Notes under the pieces: model-generated | Told to the model about the DNA's origin: nothing | The model's input: the letters and a program-made list of their open reading frames with translations, nothing else | Database searches by the model: none | Assembly (NCBI RefSeq): GCF_000718135.1 | Contig: NZ_JOEM01000004.1 | Location: 62,001 to 126,000 of the forward strand | DNA length: 64,000 bases | DNA from: Streptomyces cyaneofuscatus | GTDB taxonomy: Bacteria > Actinomycetota > Actinomycetes > Streptomycetales > Streptomycetaceae | Direction: 5' to 3' | Translations under genes and position numbers: made by a program | Shown here: one piece after another, positions 52,160 to 61,276 of the stretch | Numbering within the stretch: the stretch's first letter is position 1 | How the letters are laid out: each line of letters begins with the position of its first letter

Positions 52160-52492
52160 GTGGTACTCCTCTTCGCTCCGCACGCGGTCACGGTGGTGAC
52201 GAAGCCGACGGGCGTGAACCCCCGGGGGTCGTCCGAGGCTGACTGGACCGGAGCCGAGCGGGTCACCGTCCAAGGCCAGGTGGAACCTGCTGCCTCCTCG
52301 GAGAACCGTGACGCTCGCGACCAGGTGGCCTCCACTTTTGTCGTGCGGCTCCCTCCCGGCACGGCGGTCAGCTTCAAGGACCGCCTGGAGTGGAACGGCA
52401 TGACCCTGGAGGTCACCGGCGATCCGCTCCCCTGGTCGGGCCTCGCCCCTCTGGACCACATCCAGCTCACCGCGACACGCCTCCGGGGGTGA
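52160..52492 (+). CDS. Head closure (stopper) protein
   Basis: A 110-residue beta-rich protein (VTVQGQVEPAASSENRDARD, then FVVRLPPGTAVSFKDRLEWNGMTLEVTGDP). Position right after the adaptor and the small beta-barrel look fit the head closure knob. GTG 52160; stop overlaps the next start as GTGA. Confidence 0.7.
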   Translation: MVLLFAPHAVTVVTKPTGVNPRGSSEADWTGAERVTVQGQVEPAASSENRDARDQVASTFVVRLPPGTAVSFKDRLEWNGMTLEVTGDPLPWSGLAPLDHIQLTATRLRG

Positions 52493-52785
52493 TCGTGGAG
52501 TTCCAGCTCGACCAGGCGGCGATCGACGCCCTCTCGCGCGACCCGGCGGTCCGCAAGGCCGTCGTCGATCGTGCGGAGCAGGGACAGGACTTCGCCCGTT
52601 CGATCGCTCCGGTGGACACCGGGCGGTACCGGGACTCCATCCACGTCGTGGAGGAAGCCGACGGCGCGGAGATCGTGGCCGATGTCGACTACGCGGACGA
52701 CCTGGAGTTCGGCACTCGGCACATGCCGGGCCAACACATCCTCGGCCGGACCCTGGACTCCCTGCGGAGCAGCGGTCAGCCCTGA
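52489..52785 (+). CDS. HK97 gp10-like tail completion protein
   Basis: A 98-residue protein: ALSRDPAVRKAVVDRAEQGQDFARSIAPVDTGRYRDSIHVVEE, then VADVDYADDLEFGTRH, which is the gp10 (neck/tail-completion) layout with the GTGxY-like TGRYRDSI. GTG 52489 is coupled (GTGA) to the head closure gene. Confidence 0.78.
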   Translation: MIVEFQLDQAAIDALSRDPAVRKAVVDRAEQGQDFARSIAPVDTGRYRDSIHVVEEADGAEIVADVDYADDLEFGTRHMPGQHILGRTLDSLRSSGQP

Positions 52786-52807
52786 GCATTCGAGAAGAGG
52801 AACACAC

Positions 52808-53035
52808 ATGTCTGTCCAGGTGAAGGTCTCCTTCCCGCACAAGGACTGGCAGGGAATCGCCCACGAGGTGGGCGAGGTCTACACCTGCTCCGAGCAGGAG
52901 GCCCAGACCCGCGTCAACGACGGCTTCGTCCGTCGCGTGGTGGGCATGACCCAGCCGGCCCCCGAGGGCGAGAGCAAGCCCCTGAAGACCGAGCAGTCCC
53001 GCAAGGCCGCCGAGGCGAAGGCTCCCGCGAAGTAG
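52808..53035 (+). CDS. Small phage structural-region protein
   Basis: A 75-residue protein (MSVQVKVSFPHKDWQGIAHEVGEVYTCSEQEAQ...) with a beta-rich N-terminal half and a Lys/Ala-rich tail. Small proteins of this type sit between head and tail genes in many phages. ATG 52808 has AGAGGAA upstream. No named family. Confidence 0.65.
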   Translation: MSVQVKVSFPHKDWQGIAHEVGEVYTCSEQEAQTRVNDGFVRRVVGMTQPAPEGESKPLKTEQSRKAAEAKAPAK

Positions 53036-53044
53036 GAGGCGGCC

Positions 53045-53452
53045 ATGGCCATCAGCATCACGGTCTTCCCCGACGCGGAGCTGATGGCGATGAACTTCCT
53101 GGCCGAGTACTTCGGTGAGGACGCCTTCGTCTGCTCCACGGCCCCGGACGCCGAGCACTTCGAGGAGCTGCTCCCGATCGTCCGGGTCTCCCGGATCGGC
53201 GGCGTCTGGCGCGTACGCAAGGCGCTGGACGAGCCCTCGATCGACGTGGACGTGTGGTCCACGGACGCCGCCCTCTCGCACTCCCTGGTCAACCGCGCTC
53301 GCGGGGCCCTGGAGGCCATGGTCGGCGATCAACGGGACGGCGGGCTGGTCACGTTCAGCTCCGAGATCTCCGGGCCCGGTAGACGCCCGGACGAGAACCC
53401 CAAGGTCTACCGCGTCGGCTTCACCGTCGGGCTCTGCGTACGCCCCGCGTGA
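53045..53452 (+). CDS. Tail terminator protein
   Basis: A 135-residue protein (ITVFPDAELMAMNFLAEYF, then LPIVRVSRIGGVWRVRKALDEPSIDVDVWSTD, and KVYRVGFTVGLCVRPA) with the size and alpha-beta layout of tail terminators, just before the tail tube gene. It caps the tube to set its length. ATG 53045 has GGAGG upstream. Confidence 0.75.
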   Translation: MAISITVFPDAELMAMNFLAEYFGEDAFVCSTAPDAEHFEELLPIVRVSRIGGVWRVRKALDEPSIDVDVWSTDAALSHSLVNRARGALEAMVGDQRDGGLVTFSSEISGPGRRPDENPKVYRVGFTVGLCVRPA

Positions 53453-53506
53453 CCGGCCCTCTCCCGGGACTGACCCGGACCAACACCCTTCAAGGAGGGA
53501 TCCTTC

Positions 53507-54085
53507 ATGCCTGATCAAAATGGCGGCGTCCGGGTCGGATACGCGGGCAAGGCGTACATCGGCGCTGTCGGCGCTGTCGCTCCCACGACCCTGACCGCAG
53601 TGCCCGACGCGGAGGACTGGTTCGACCTCGGCAAGGTCACCGAGGACGGCCTCACCGAGGCCACCAACCAGGCGCGCTCGGAGTTCAAGGCGTGGGGATA
53701 CGACTCCCCCGTCCGAACCCAGCTCACGTCCAAAACCACCACGTTCCAGCTCGCCTTCATGCAGTCGGACAACGCGCACGTCATCAGCCTGTTCCACTCG
53801 GTGCCGACCGACGACATGACGACCACCGGCACTGGGGACGCGGCGTACACCTCGTTCACCATCGGCCAGAACACGCAGCCCGACGTCCGGGCTCTGCTCC
53901 TGGACATCGTGGACGGCGGTATCGCCACGCGGATCATCGTGCCCCGGGTCGAGGTCACCGAGCGCGGCAACAAGGTCTACAAGGGGTCGGAGACGGTCAA
54001 CTACCCGCTGACCTTCACCGCCCTGACCTCGTCTGACGGCACCTCCGTCCGCTACATGATGGGCGGCCTCGTCGTCCCGGCGTGA
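53507..54085 (+). CDS. Major tail tube protein
   Basis: A 192-residue protein (VGYAGKAYIGAVGAVAPTTLTAVPDAEDWFDLGKVTEDGLTEAT, then TTTFQLAFMQSDNAHVISLFHS), typical tail tube sequence. It polymerises into the non-contractile tail tube. AAGGAGG (53492-53498) precedes ATG 53507. Confidence 0.88.
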   Translation: MPDQNGGVRVGYAGKAYIGAVGAVAPTTLTAVPDAEDWFDLGKVTEDGLTEATNQARSEFKAWGYDSPVRTQLTSKTTTFQLAFMQSDNAHVISLFHSVPTDDMTTTGTGDAAYTSFTIGQNTQPDVRALLLDIVDGGIATRIIVPRVEVTERGNKVYKGSETVNYPLTFTALTSSDGTSVRYMMGGLVVPA

Positions 54086-54135
54086 GCCGGCCCGTAGTCC
54101 CAGCACCAGACCCCTTCCGCTTCAGGAGCACAGCC

Positions 54136-54558
54136 ATGACCGAGCGCGAGCCTCGCCACCGCGACGACGATTACGACGAGCCGGACTTCGACGAGGGGCG
54201 GGAAGAGGGTGACGACCTGGACTTCGACTTCACTCCGTCCGACCGTCTGAAGTCCGAAGTACTCCAGCAGTCCTTCCGCTTCCGGTACGAGGGCGACGTC
54301 TTCGAGATCCCGCACAAGTCCAAGTGGTCGACCAGGACCGCTCTCGCGCTGGACAGCGGCGACCTTGCCGCCTGGGCCCTGGGGGTCCTCGGTGATGAGG
54401 AGACCGCCCAGAACTTCCTGGACATCCCGACCGGCGACATGGACACGATCCTGGAGAAGGGCCTTCCCAAGGTCGGGGTGGAGCTGAAGAACCGGGGGGA
54501 ACGGCGGCGCTCCTCGCGCACGTCGAGGAGCACTCAGAAGCGCTCGAATCGTCGCTGA
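54136..54558 (+). CDS. Tail assembly chaperone, short form (G-like)
   Basis: A 140-residue product of the frameshift gene pair. The acidic N-terminus (DDDYDEPDFDEGREEGDDLDFDFTP) is followed by a helical domain (KSKWSTRTALALDSGDLAAWALGVLGDEETAQNFLDI). It assembles around the tape measure. The final residues (RRSSRTSRSTQKRSNRR) are read only when no shift occurs. ATG 54136 has CAGGAG upstream. Confidence 0.85.
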   Translation: MTEREPRHRDDDYDEPDFDEGREEGDDLDFDFTPSDRLKSEVLQQSFRFRYEGDVFEIPHKSKWSTRTALALDSGDLAAWALGVLGDEETAQNFLDIPTGDMDTILEKGLPKVGVELKNRGERRRSSRTSRSTQKRSNRR

Positions 54559-55028
54559 TCAGCGAGTACGGCTGGGGCGCACAGCTCGGGAAGATCTACA
54601 CCGGTGAGATGTCCATGAGGCAGCTCCAGGTCCTGATGAACGGCCTGCCGTCCCACTCGATGTACAAGGCCAAGCTCCGAGGCATCACCGACGGCCAGCG
54701 CTGGGGAGACGACACATACCTCCTCGCCTTCATCGCCGACATGCTCCAGGCCCACTACGGGGTGGCCTACGTGGGCGTAACGAACAAGCAGCCGCCGAGC
54801 ATGAACCCGTACCCGCGCCCGGAGTACGCCTCCTCCGCTGCGGCCGAGCGCGAGGACGCCAACGCCGAAGCGGAAGCCCTCCTCGAACTCTGGTCCAGCG
54901 GGGCTCTCGAAAGCCGCGATATCGACCAGACCGGCTGGATCGACGGAGCACCGGCAGACCACCGCGGCCTCCTGCCCAGCGGCATCGAACAGCTCCCGGG
55001 GACGGGAGGCACGACCACCACTGAGTAG
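54136..55028 (+). CDS. Tail assembly chaperone, frameshift fusion (GT-like)
   Basis: The ~297-residue fusion made by a -1 shift at 54495-54501. After the shift the frame reads LLAHVEEHSEALESSLISEYGW and LQVLMNGLPSHSMYKAKLRG, the known C-terminal part of actinophage chaperones, up to 55028. The second part has no good start of its own. Between tail tube and tape measure as in lambda G/GT. Confidence 0.82.
54495..54501 (+). promoter_or_regulatory. -1 ribosomal frameshift slippery site GGGGGAA
   Basis: G-GGG-GAA in the frame of the chaperone gene; both tRNAs can re-pair after a one-base back-step. The -1 frame then continues into the conserved second part. Confidence 0.85.
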
Positions 55029-55037
55029 GGGGCGGTC

Positions 55038-58000
55038 GTGTCGTCTGTCGGTTCCGTATCGCTGCGCGTCTCTCCCGACGTCAGCCGCTTCGGCCAGGAG
55101 CTGGCCGCCCGGCTGAGGGCGGAAGCCCGCTCATTCGCGGTCCCGATCGAGATCGACCGGGCATCGATCGCCAGCTATCGCGCTCAGGTGGCGACGCTGA
55201 CGCGCCCGGTCGTCCTACCGGTTCAGATCCAGATCGACCGGGCGTCCATTGCGACGTACCGGGCCCAGGTGGCAAACCTCGTCCGTCCGCAGACGGCCGA
55301 AATCAACGTCAGCCTCCAGGGAGAGACGGCCGCTCGGGCCCGCTTGGACGCTCTCGCTCAGGACCGCACGAGCAACGTCCGGGTCGATGTCGACCGAGGA
55401 GCGGCCAGCACGATCAGCCGCCTCACCTCGGCGGCCGGCTCGGCCCTGGGCATGGTGGCGGGACTCGCCTCGAAGGTTGCGCTCCTCGGCTCCGCCGCTC
55501 CTGCGGTCGGAGCGGTCGTCAGCGCGGTTGCCGCCATCGCTCCTGCGGCTGCCCTCGCGCTCCCGGCGGTCGCCGCTGTCGGCTCGGTCATCGGCGCCAT
55601 CAGAGTCGGCACCGCTGGGCTCTCTGACGCCCTCAGCCAGGCGTTCAACCCGACGACGCCAGAGGCGTACGCCGAGGCGATGGCCAAGCTCTCGCCTCAT
55701 GCGAGGTCCTTGGTCAAAGGCGTGACGGCTCTCAAGCCCGCTTGGGACTCGTTGCGGCTCGGTGTGCAGGACCGCCTTCTCGGCGGCATAGGCAGTCGGC
55801 TGACGGACGTCGGCTCGCGCGTTCTCCCGATCCTTCGGGGCGGCCTTGAGGGCACGGCGGGCCTCCTGAACCGGGTTGCCAAGAACGCTCTGACCGCTGT
55901 CGACAACCTGGCCCGTACGGGCACGCTCAAGCAGATCTTCGACGGGGCCACCCAGTCCCTGTCTCCCCTGAGCCGTATCCCGGGCCAGTTGGTCACGGGG
56001 TTCGGACAGTTGGCCGTTGCCGCTCAGCCCGCCTTCCAGCGCCTCACCGAGGGCGCTGCCGGGGCGGTCGACGGCGTCTCGGCGAAGCTCACCAAGGCGT
56101 TCGAGTCGGGCGCTGCTGAGAAGGCGATCAACACCGCCGTCGATCTCCTTGGCGACCTCATGGAGGTCGGCGGGAATGTCCTGGACATCCTCGGCGACAT
56201 CTTCATGGCCGGGGAGGACACCGGCGGCGGGACGATCGGAGTCCTCAAGACCATCACCGAGGAGATCTCGAAGATCACTTCGAGCCCCGAGGTACAGGGT
56301 GGCCTGAAGGCGCTGTTCTCCGTGATGGGGGTCATCGCCGTCACAGTGGCTCCCCTGCTCGGGACGGCCCTCAAGTTCGTCGGGCAGATCTTCCAGCAGC
56401 TCGGTCCCCCGATCGAGACGCTGGTGGTGGCCCTCGGGGCCGCCCTGAAGCCCGTCATCGACGCGCTGGGCCCGGTCCTGGTGATCCTCGCGGGGGTCCT
56501 CGGCAAGATCCTGGTCGCTGTCTCTCCCCTGATCGCGGTGATCGGGGAGCTGATCGCCATCGCGCTCAAGCCTCTCGGCCCGATCTTCGAGATCATCGGC
56601 GGGCTGATCGAGAAACTCGCCCCGGTCGTCGTCCTCCTGGCCGACGCCCTGGGTCAGATCCTGACGCCGATCCTGGAAGGGCTCGGGACGGTCCTGACGG
56701 AGCTGGTCACGCAGTACGCCGACCAGTTCCTGAAGCTCCTGAATCTGCTGCTCCCGGTCATCCCCGAGTTGATCCCGCCCCTCGTGGGCGTGGCCACGGC
56801 CATCGGGGACCTGCTGCTCGCCATCGCCCCGCTGCTTCCTCAGATCATGCTGCTGACCACGCAGTTGATCATTGCACTGCTCCCGGCGATCCTGCCCCTG
56901 CTTCCGCCGATCCTCCAGCTCGTGGAGCTGCTGGTCCGGCTGGCCTCCTGGGCGATCCAGAAGTTCGCCCTCCCGGCCATCCAGGACCTCGTCGACTACA
57001 TCAAAGACATGGGGCGCAAGCTCCAGCCCTTCATCGACTCCGTCAAGCACGTCACGGAGTGGATCGCCGAGAAATTCCAGTGGCTGTACGACAGGCTGGT
57101 TGGCCGCTCGATCATCCCGGACCTGATCAAGAAGCTCCGCGACTGGTTCAACACCGGCAAGGCGTGGATCAAGGAGATCTGGAACGAGGTCTGGGAGAAC
57201 ACCATTGGCCGCGCCACGACTGGTGCGACCACGGTGGGCGACAAGGTGGCGGGCTTCTCCCGGGGCGTCCGCGACAGGTTCGGCGACGCCAAGCGCTGGG
57301 TCGGCGAGAAGTGGGACGGTCTGTGGTCCGGCGTCTCCGGGACGGCCACCTCGATGCGCAAGACGGTCGAGGGGAAGGTCCGGGACTTCAAGGACAACGT
57401 CATCGGCTTCTTCGCCAACGCGATCAGCGGGATCAGGACGGTCTGGAACAAGCTCCAGGACATCGCCAAGAAGCCCGTGAAGTTCATGATCCAGACGGTC
57501 TTCAACGACGGCATCGTCAAGGTCTGGAACAACACAGCCGCCAAGCTCCCGGGCATCGGGAAGATCAACGAGATGAAGCTCCCCAAGGGCTTCGCCTCGG
57601 GTGGCGTCCTCCCCGGCTACACACCAGGACGGGACGTCCACCGCTTCGTCTCACCCACCGGGGGCGTGCTCGACCTGTCGGGCGGCGAGGCGATCATGCG
57701 TCCCGAGGTCACTCAGGTCATGGGCCGCAGCGGAGTCGAGACCCTGAACGCCGCAGCTCGTCAGGGCGGCGTGCAGGGAGTCCGCTCGGTCCTCGCCGGA
57801 GGCATCCCCCACCAGGCGTTCTTCGGTGGAGGCATCTTCGGTGACGCCTGGGACGCTCTCACGGGCAACCCGGTGGCCGACAAGGTCAAGGACATCGTCG
57901 GCAAGGGAGTCGACTGGGCCCGAGGCGGTCTGGCCGATCTCGCCGAGAAGGCGCTCAAGGCCCTGCTCGGCACGCTGAGTGTCCCCTCTCTGAAGAACGC

Positions 58001-59072
58001 GAAGTGGACCGACGCGGTCAAGGCGATCCCCGTCACCCTGGCAGACAGGATCGTCGACTTCATCCGGGGCAAGGAGGCCGATTCCGGGGGTTCCGGCTCG
58101 TGGATGAAGCCCGTGAACGCGCCGTACGGGACCAGGTTCGGGGTCAGGGGCTCCATGTGGTCCTCGGGCCGACACACGGGCCTGGACTTCCCGGCTGCCG
58201 TAGGAACCGCCATCAAGTCCGTGGCGGCCGGGCGGGTCTCCTCGGTCGGTACAGGCGGGCCGTACGGAAACCACCTGACCGTGGACCACGGGGGCGGCCT
58301 CCAGTCGCTGTACGCGCACATGAGCCAGACCGTGGCCAAGGCCAAAGAGAATCTGGCGGCCGGCTCAGCGATCGGCAAGGTCGGAGCGACCGGCAACGTC
58401 ACCGGCCCGCACCTCCACCTGGAGGCCCGGGTCAACGGCAAGTCGGTCGACCCGATGCCGTACCTCACGGGCGGCGGGTCAGTCTCGTACAAGCCGAGTG
58501 CCGGTGTCGCTCAGTGGTCCGGCGTGGTCCGGCAGGCGCTCGGCGAGGTCGGTCAGCCCCAGTCCTTGGTGAACACCACGCTGAGGCGGATGAACCAGGA
58601 GAGCGGCGGCAACCCCAAGGCCGTCAACCTGTGGGACTCCAACGCGGCGGCGGGGTATCCGTCCGTCGGTCTGATGCAGGTCATCCGGCCCACCTTCCAG
58701 GCATACGCCGGGAAGTACCGGAACAAGGGCCCGTTCATGTACGGGACCTCGATCGACCCGCTGGCCAACGTGTACAGCTCGATGAAGTACGCGCTGGCCG
58801 CGTACGGATCGCTATCCAAGGCGTACGACCGCCCCGGCGGATACGACAACGGCGGATGGCTCCCCACGGGCGTCTCCACCGTGGTCAACCAGACCGGGGA
58901 GCCGGAGGCGATCCTCAACCCGCAGCAGTGGCAGTCCATGGTCACGCTCGCCGAGCAGGCGAAGCGGGGCCACGCCGGAGGTCACAACATCACGGTGAAC
59001 AACCCTCCGCAGCCCACGGCCGAGAAGCAGGTGGCGGATGTCCTGTACCGCATGGATCTCCTGGGGAGGTGA
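55038..59072 (+). CDS. Tape measure protein with M23 peptidase and lytic transglycosylase domains
   Basis: A 1344-residue tape measure, the ruler for tail length. Near the N-terminus a short duplicated unit reads VPIEIDRASIASYRAQVATL and VQIQIDRASIATYRAQVANL. Long hydrophobic stretches follow (~residues 140-180, 410-640). The C-terminal end holds an M23/LytM endopeptidase (HTGLD near 1050 and HLHLE near 1120) and an SLT-like domain (RRMNQESGGNPKAVN, GLMQVIRPTF, ~1178-1264). These cut peptidoglycan during DNA entry. GTG 55038. Confidence 0.92.
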   Translation: MSSVGSVSLRVSPDVSRFGQELAARLRAEARSFAVPIEIDRASIASYRAQVATLTRPVVLPVQIQIDRASIATYRAQVANLVRPQTAEINVSLQGETAARARLDALAQDRTSNVRVDVDRGAASTISRLTSAAGSALGMVAGLASKVALLGSAAPAVGAVVSAVAAIAPAAALALPAVAAVGSVIGAIRVGTAGLSDALSQAFNPTTPEAYAEAMAKLSPHARSLVKGVTALKPAWDSLRLGVQDRLLGGIGSRLTDVGSRVLPILRGGLEGTAGLLNRVAKNALTAVDNLARTGTLKQIFDGATQSLSPLSRIPGQLVTGFGQLAVAAQPAFQRLTEGAAGAVDGVSAKLTKAFESGAAEKAINTAVDLLGDLMEVGGNVLDILGDIFMAGEDTGGGTIGVLKTITEEISKITSSPEVQGGLKALFSVMGVIAVTVAPLLGTALKFVGQIFQQLGPPIETLVVALGAALKPVIDALGPVLVILAGVLGKILVAVSPLIAVIGELIAIALKPLGPIFEIIGGLIEKLAPVVVLLADALGQILTPILEGLGTVLTELVTQYADQFLKLLNLLLPVIPELIPPLVGVATAIGDLLLAIAPLLPQIMLLTTQLIIALLPAILPLLPPILQLVELLVRLASWAIQKFALPAIQDLVDYIKDMGRKLQPFIDSVKHVTEWIAEKFQWLYDRLVGRSIIPDLIKKLRDWFNTGKAWIKEIWNEVWENTIGRATTGATTVGDKVAGFSRGVRDRFGDAKRWVGEKWDGLWSGVSGTATSMRKTVEGKVRDFKDNVIGFFANAISGIRTVWNKLQDIAKKPVKFMIQTVFNDGIVKVWNNTAAKLPGIGKINEMKLPKGFASGGVLPGYTPGRDVHRFVSPTGGVLDLSGGEAIMRPEVTQVMGRSGVETLNAAARQGGVQGVRSVLAGGIPHQAFFGGGIFGDAWDALTGNPVADKVKDIVGKGVDWARGGLADLAEKALKALLGTLSVPSLKNAKWTDAVKAIPVTLADRIVDFIRGKEADSGGSGSWMKPVNAPYGTRFGVRGSMWSSGRHTGLDFPAAVGTAIKSVAAGRVSSVGTGGPYGNHLTVDHGGGLQSLYAHMSQTVAKAKENLAAGSAIGKVGATGNVTGPHLHLEARVNGKSVDPMPYLTGGGSVSYKPSAGVAQWSGVVRQALGEVGQPQSLVNTTLRRMNQESGGNPKAVNLWDSNAAAGYPSVGLMQVIRPTFQAYAGKYRNKGPFMYGTSIDPLANVYSSMKYALAAYGSLSKAYDRPGGYDNGGWLPTGVSTVVNQTGEPEAILNPQQWQSMVTLAEQAKRGHAGGHNITVNNPPQPTAEKQVADVLYRMDLLGR

Positions 59073-59075
59073 GCC

Positions 59076-60014
59076 GTGGCGCTGCTCGTCGGCGGCTCGA
59101 ACAGCCTCCCCACCGGTCCCCGAGTACCGGACGTCCGGGCCACTTCGGTGTCCTGGACGTCCTCCTCGGGGCGGGTCACCTCCCTCTCGGACTTCGACGA
59201 CCCGAACTCCGGCGTCTTCGTCATGCCGGGCGTGGCGGGTACCGGCTTGCCGGACTACACCTTCTACTCCGATCAGTCCCCGGCCTTCGACGGCACGGTG
59301 GTCCGAGGAGTTCGGGCGTCCCAGCGTCAGATCACGATCCCCCTGCACCTCTGGGGTCTGGACAGGCCCTCATGCCTGGCCCGGTACCGACGGCTCGTGC
59401 AGGACCTGAATCCCGCGTACGGGCCGGGCACGTTGACCTTTGCGGAGGACGACGGCTCGGCCCGGCACATCTCTGCGTACTACTCCGACGGCTTCCAGGG
59501 CCAGGAGGACGACGACAGGACGGGCCGTCACTGGATGACGGCGGTCCTGGTCTTCACCGCCCCGTCGCCCTTCTGGCTCGGCGAGGACAGAACCCTGACC
59601 TTCTCGGTGGGTGGCGGGGCCAGCACCTTCCTGCCGTTCATCCCTCTCCAGGTCCGCGACTCCCAGGTCCTCGGCGCGGTGAAGGTGATCAACCTCGGCG
59701 AGGTCGCCACCTACCCGGTGTGGACCATCAAGGGCCCGGCGACGGCCGCCACGATTTCGAACTCCACTACGGGCGAGAGCTTCACCCTCTCCCGGACGCT
59801 CTCCAGCTCGGACACGGCGGTCATCGACACCCGTGAAGGGGTCAAGGACGCCCGTCTGAACGGCTCGACCAACCTGTGGCCGAACCTCGGCTCATCGCCC
59901 GTCCTGTGGCCGCTCAGGCCCGGCAGCAACGACGTGGGGCTGACGGTCACGGGCACGAGCGGGGTCAGCTCGGTCCAGCTCTCGTACACCTCGCGTTACC
60001 TCACGGCGTTCTGA
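59076..60014 (+). CDS. Distal tail protein (Dit)
   Basis: A 312-residue protein with a Dit-type layout: VFVMPGVAGTGLPDYTFYSDQSPAFDGTVVRGVRASQRQITIPL at the N-terminus, then FTAPSPFWLGEDRTLTFSVGGG and a C-terminal beta domain with VSSVQLSYTSRYLTAF. It forms the hub joining the tube to the baseplate. GTG 59076 follows the tape measure stop by three bases. Confidence 0.85.
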   Translation: MALLVGGSNSLPTGPRVPDVRATSVSWTSSSGRVTSLSDFDDPNSGVFVMPGVAGTGLPDYTFYSDQSPAFDGTVVRGVRASQRQITIPLHLWGLDRPSCLARYRRLVQDLNPAYGPGTLTFAEDDGSARHISAYYSDGFQGQEDDDRTGRHWMTAVLVFTAPSPFWLGEDRTLTFSVGGGASTFLPFIPLQVRDSQVLGAVKVINLGEVATYPVWTIKGPATAATISNSTTGESFTLSRTLSSSDTAVIDTREGVKDARLNGSTNLWPNLGSSPVLWPLRPGSNDVGLTVTGTSGVSSVQLSYTSRYLTAF

Positions 60015-60024
60015 GGAGGTGGGC

Positions 60025-61269
60025 GTGAACGGCCCCCGCGACCTCCAGGTCTACGTCAGGAACGCCAGCCACCAGATCATCGGCCAGGTCGACGACTTCA
60101 CTCAGGTCCACCTGGTCCTGCGCTACAACGCGGTGAGCAACTGGACCCTGGACATCTCGGCGACGTCCCGGAACGCCTCCCTGCTGTCCCCGGGCTCGAA
60201 CCCGAACGGAGGGCTGGTTTTCAAGCTCTACGGGACCACGCTCCTGTCGGGCCCCGTCCACACCTTCGCTTACGCGGACAACGAGGACGGGACGGCGAAG
60301 CTCACGCTGGCCGGCCCGGACGATACGCAGTACCTCGCGAACGCCCTCGTCTATCCGGACCCTGCTCACGCGATCAACTCCCAGACCGCCTCGTACTACT
60401 CGGTCAGCACCTCCACGGCCTACACCGAGACCCTGATGAAGAACCTGGTGAACCTGAACCTGGGGCCGGGTGCCATCACGGAGCGCCGCAAGAGCGGCCT
60501 GACGGTGGAGACGTCGGCGAACCGGGGGAAGACCGGCCACTCCTTCAAGTACCGCTTCGAGACCGTCTTGGACGCCTTGGCGGAGATAGCCCGCGGTGCC
60601 CCCATCGGCTCCCCGCCGGGGTACCTCGGCTTCCGGGTACGGCAGAAGGACGCCTCCGCAGGGATCGAGTTCCAGGTCTTCGCGACCTCGGACCGCCGGA
60701 CCACGGCGACGTTCTCCACGGGGCGCGACAACCTGATCTCCACCGCGTACCAGGCGCAGGCCCCCACGACGACATACGCGATCCTCGGCGCGGGCCGGGA
60801 GACGGTGGCCGGCTCCGACAACGCGGCCGTCGTGGCCAAGGCGCTGTTCGGGTACAGCCGTGTCGACACTCAACCCGTCTTCCCCGGCTACCGGGTGGAG
60901 GGGTTCGTGGACGTCGGGGAGATCGACCCTGCTGCCCCGGATGCTCAGGCCCAGCTCGACGAGAAGGGGCAGGACGCGCTGTACACCGGCGCGACCTCGA
61001 TCTCGGTCGACATGAGGCCCCAGGACACGCCTCAGTTGACCTTCGGTAAGGACTTCTTCCTCGGCGATCAGGTCCAGGTCGTCGTGCCCTACACCCCTGC
61101 CGTGCAGGAGCAGGTTCGTGAGGTCGATCTGACCTTCAACGCGAGCGACGGCTTGACCACGGAGATCACCGTGGGCACCGAGGCCACCGTCTCGTACAAG
61201 ACCCCCGGGTCCACCAAGCGGCTCAACACGATCGCCGACATGGTCAAGAAGCTCACCACCCGAAAGTGA
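60025..61269 (+). CDS. Tail/baseplate protein, ReqiPepy6 Gp37-like
   Basis: A 414-residue protein of the siphovirus Gp37-like family: LQVYVRNASHQIIGQVDDFTQVHLVLRYNAVSNWTLDI at the N-terminus, then RFETVLDALAEIARGA, and DFFLGDQVQVVVP near the C-terminus. It is the tail-tip/hub protein of many actinophages. GTG 60025 is chosen because GAGGAGG (60013-60019) is five bases upstream. Confidence 0.84.
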   Translation: MNGPRDLQVYVRNASHQIIGQVDDFTQVHLVLRYNAVSNWTLDISATSRNASLLSPGSNPNGGLVFKLYGTTLLSGPVHTFAYADNEDGTAKLTLAGPDDTQYLANALVYPDPAHAINSQTASYYSVSTSTAYTETLMKNLVNLNLGPGAITERRKSGLTVETSANRGKTGHSFKYRFETVLDALAEIARGAPIGSPPGYLGFRVRQKDASAGIEFQVFATSDRRTTATFSTGRDNLISTAYQAQAPTTTYAILGAGRETVAGSDNAAVVAKALFGYSRVDTQPVFPGYRVEGFVDVGEIDPAAPDAQAQLDEKGQDALYTGATSISVDMRPQDTPQLTFGKDFFLGDQVQVVVPYTPAVQEQVREVDLTFNASDGLTTEITVGTEATVSYKTPGSTKRLNTIADMVKKLTTRK

Positions 61270-61276
61270 GGTCGGC

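Noticed and set aside
55215..57641. An 808-codon leftward frame antisense to the tape measure gene
   Set aside because: Composition (Asp/Arg/Gln/Leu runs) is a mirror of the hydrophobic repeats on the sense strand.
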